Shown here one piece after another: positions 61,628 through 64,000 of a DNA stretch of 64,000 nucleotides. Positions within the stretch are counted from its first letter, which is position 1; each line of letters begins with the position of its first letter. The notes beneath the pieces were generated by a model. The model saw only the letters and a program-made list of their open reading frames with translations, ran no database searches and had not been told where the DNA came from. Origin of the DNA: Sipunculus nudus (lineage: Eukaryota > Annelida > Sipuncula > Golfingiida > Sipunculidae); NCBI GenBank assembly GCA_026874595.1, contig CM049316.1, positions 4,104,339-4,168,338 of the forward strand, written 5' to 3'. A program made the position numbers and the translations under genes.

Positions 61628-63061
61628 CACTAAGTATATTTTGATGTAAATGCACATAAATCTACAAAGAATGTTGAAAATGGGCACTACTGAAAATTTT
61701 GTCTGATTTTCCCATCAAATATAGGATTTTTTAAAGAAGAAATGTTTGGCTTCATTTTCTATGACAAAATATTTGCCATTTTCCTTTTTCAGTGTATTGC
61801 AAGGGATCCAATTTAACCATTTAATAAACAAAGATTACACAGAGTTTATAAATACATGGATGAATGATTTCATATTGGGCTGAGAAGGGTATGACCTTTC
61901 TTTCTTAATTTAACATTACAGCAAAATCTTACAAATGTAATGAAGACCTAATGGAAATATCAAATGAGTTCAGAATGCTCAGGCAATAAAAAATCTGATA
62001 ATGAATACAACAGCAATCTATTATTAACCGTTAACATAATTTGTTTTATAATATTTATTTTACTTTAAGACTTTTGGTGCTTATATATGCATTGAGAACC
62101 TATACAGGGTTGCAGTTGAGGCTACTGTGGAGAGGATTGTTTTCCCAATTCATTTAACTATTAATCTCCCTTTTTGTAAATACAACAAATCTGAAAAACA
62201 TAAAAATGGTAAACCATTCACAGTACGTGCATATAGACTGATTAAATTACAGCTACTTTTTCTTACAGTGACATATGCAGGGCCTGGTACGGTACCATTT
62301 TTGGTCCTCCTAGGAATGTTATAAGAAATAGTGATGAGATGCATACATTCTGAGAGCTCCTGTGAGGGCTGGGGCCTTTTACCTGACATCTAGATAAGTC
62401 CTCTGTTATCCGCTGACTGACCCAATATTCTGATATGTTTAACATCAAGGGACATCTGAGACCCAACAGAGAAATACACCAGATGTTTTTGCCCCTGTAT
62501 CAGCTAATAGATAGGTCATTCATGCTTAAACATCTGATCTTTTTATTTTCCTCTATATCTCTCAGTGCATAACATAATCCTATTCACAAAAAGAGATGAA
62601 TGATGCAAAACAATGTTTTTGAACCTATGGAGGAGCATACGTTTACCATTTGGTTTTTAGAAGAAAAAAATCACACCACAGTAGACACTTTGTGATGATT
62701 TAGTGGTGAATTAACTCACTATTAAGCAAAATGAGAACAGTAATGAACCATGAATTTTCTTATTTTATTTCCTCTTTGTGTTTTAATTCACACACCTTAA
62801 TTTATTGAACAATGCTTATCTTATTACTGGGCCCTCATATGAGTTTTGTTGTCTGCACATTTTTTTTTTTTTTTTGGGGGGGGGGGGGTTAAAAAAATCC
62901 AAAACTACTTACCCCATCTGACTTGGATTCTGATAAATGCTGTTCAACTTGACAACTTTTTGTAATGATGTCAAACATACACAGGTAAATATTTCATTAT
63001 GCAATTTCTGTTACTGAATAATACAAAGCTTTGTTTTGAATTCCAGTTATTACATTATATC
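61628..63061. other. No gene recognised
   Basis: This is AT-rich DNA. A T-run followed by a G-run lies at about 62862-62888. Confidence 0.45.
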
Positions 63062-63417
63062 TCATTGTAACCATATATGGAAGTCTCTTTTTTAATTTTT
63101 TTCATATATGGACGTCTCTTTTTAATTGTTACTATATATGGACGTCTCTTTTTAATTGTTACCATATATGGATGTCTCTTTTTCATTGTTACCTTATATG
63201 GATGTCTCTTTTTCATTGTGACCACATATGAAAGTCTCTATTTTCATTGTTACTATACATGGAAGTGTCTTTTTCATTGTTCCCATTTATGGAAGTCTCT
63301 TTTTCATTGTTACCACATATGGAAGTCCCTTTTTTCATTGCTACCATATATGGAAGTCTCTCTTTCATTGTTACCATATATGGAAGTCCCTTTTTCATTG
63401 TTACCATATATGCCTAT
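63062..63417. repeat. 30-bp tandem array containing CArG boxes
   Basis: There are about 12 units of TTACCATATATGGAAGTCTC + TTTTTCATTG. Several units keep CC(A/T)6GG (for example CCATATATGG, CCTTATATGG, CCATTTATGG), the serum-response-factor (CArG) consensus, followed by GGAAGT. Open frames on both strands are a consequence of the 30-bp period. Confidence 0.92.
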
Positions 63418-64000
63418 AATATGGTAGTCACCATGTGAGTATAAAGAAGAATTTTCACTAACTGTGAATGCCAGCTTGTCTTTACTGTGCCATTCAGCTT
63501 GTCCATAACAGCAAGAACACTTGCAAATAATGATTTTAAAGCACTTGTTTGTTTCTGCATTGTACCTCACAGCACCAGATGGCTTGTCAGAAAGGAGTAT
63601 TTTACCACACCATATATGGAGTTTAGTAAGGCATAATCAGGACTCATAATACATAAAAATTCTGTGTGCAGGGTGCAGGGCCGCTTCCAGGCTCTGTGTG
63701 ACATTTGTTGGGTTGTTGTGTTTGTGACAATCATGATTATGCTTGCTCAGCCAACATCAGGGAATCTTTAGTATCATAATCTGGGCACAGGCATCAAAAA
63801 CTCTCATGAAGGATATCTTGTGGAGATACATAAATGAATCCACTCATACTTAATTTTGTGTTATGCTGAACTTTCAAGGATTAAAGCTAGATGTGTATTA
63901 ATCAGCTAGTTTATAGTATTAAAATAATGGTAGACTGATTAATATTTGTAAGAGCTCAAATAAAGGTGTCTTCCCTCTATTGTATCAGTCCCTAAACCAA
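63418..64000. other. Right edge, no gene recognised
   Basis: One more CCATATATGG lies at about 63611. Otherwise it is AT-rich and unremarkable. Confidence 0.45.

Noticed and set aside
62267-62324. Acceptor-like TTTTTCTTACAG followed by a short plus-strand frame in the phase of the 49541 exon
   Set aside because: The frame stops after 19 codons and shows no protein-like pattern.
63077-63570. Several overlapping open frames on both strands
   Set aside because: They are a consequence of the 30-bp tandem repeat.

Overview
This looks like AT-rich, intron- and repeat-dominated nuclear DNA from a marine bivalve mollusc, and a scallop-like animal is my best guess. I base that on two things. First, a minus-strand thioester-containing protein (TEP/CD109/alpha-2-macroglobulin family) gene carries several alternative bait-region exons, an arrangement I recall for scallop TEP. 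Second, there is a dense population of tandem-core, hairpin-ended, Helitron/Helentron-like elements of the kind common in bivalves. The species is inference.

Region 1-16.2 kb holds the middle of the minus-strand TEP gene. Reading 5' to 3' (right to left), four constant exons were rebuilt (16195-15992, 15349-15200, 11282-11154, 10438-10378). They join without breaking frame and cover the macroglobulin domains up to the bait region. Four alternative bait exons follow (A 9323-9143, B 7867-7750, C 1784-1604, D 1452-1287). All enter in phase 1, exit in phase 2, are 3n+1 long and end in the family signature (F)PETWLW. Only one of the four keeps the frame, so they are probably mutually exclusive. 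The thioester and C-terminal exons would lie left of base 1. N-terminal exons were not found to the right.

Region 16-33 kb is intron or intergenic DNA filled with mobile elements: families A, D, C, B and E of tandem-core elements, a LINE remnant, a 5S-rRNA-like fragment and a 37-nt palindrome. The families differ in core sequence but share one terminal plan: a 5' ACTAG or ACAAG start, a short hairpin, a subterminal repeat complementary to the 3' arm, and a 3' hairpin. In families A-D the 3' hairpin carries one unpaired or mismatched base, while the long-range 5'/3' pairing runs straight through that position.

Region 33-47 kb has several minisatellites (55, 44 and 33 bp periods), a TIR element and a second LINE remnant. 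Region 47-64 kb is lower in repeats. It has a probable plus-strand first coding exon with a signal peptide (49541-49640), two adjacent family A copies, a 232-bp duplicated segment, a solo LTR (60888-61627) and a 30-bp tandem array containing several CArG boxes.

Apart from the TEP exons and the candidate first exon, I recognise no host coding sequence. Most other open frames lie in repeats.
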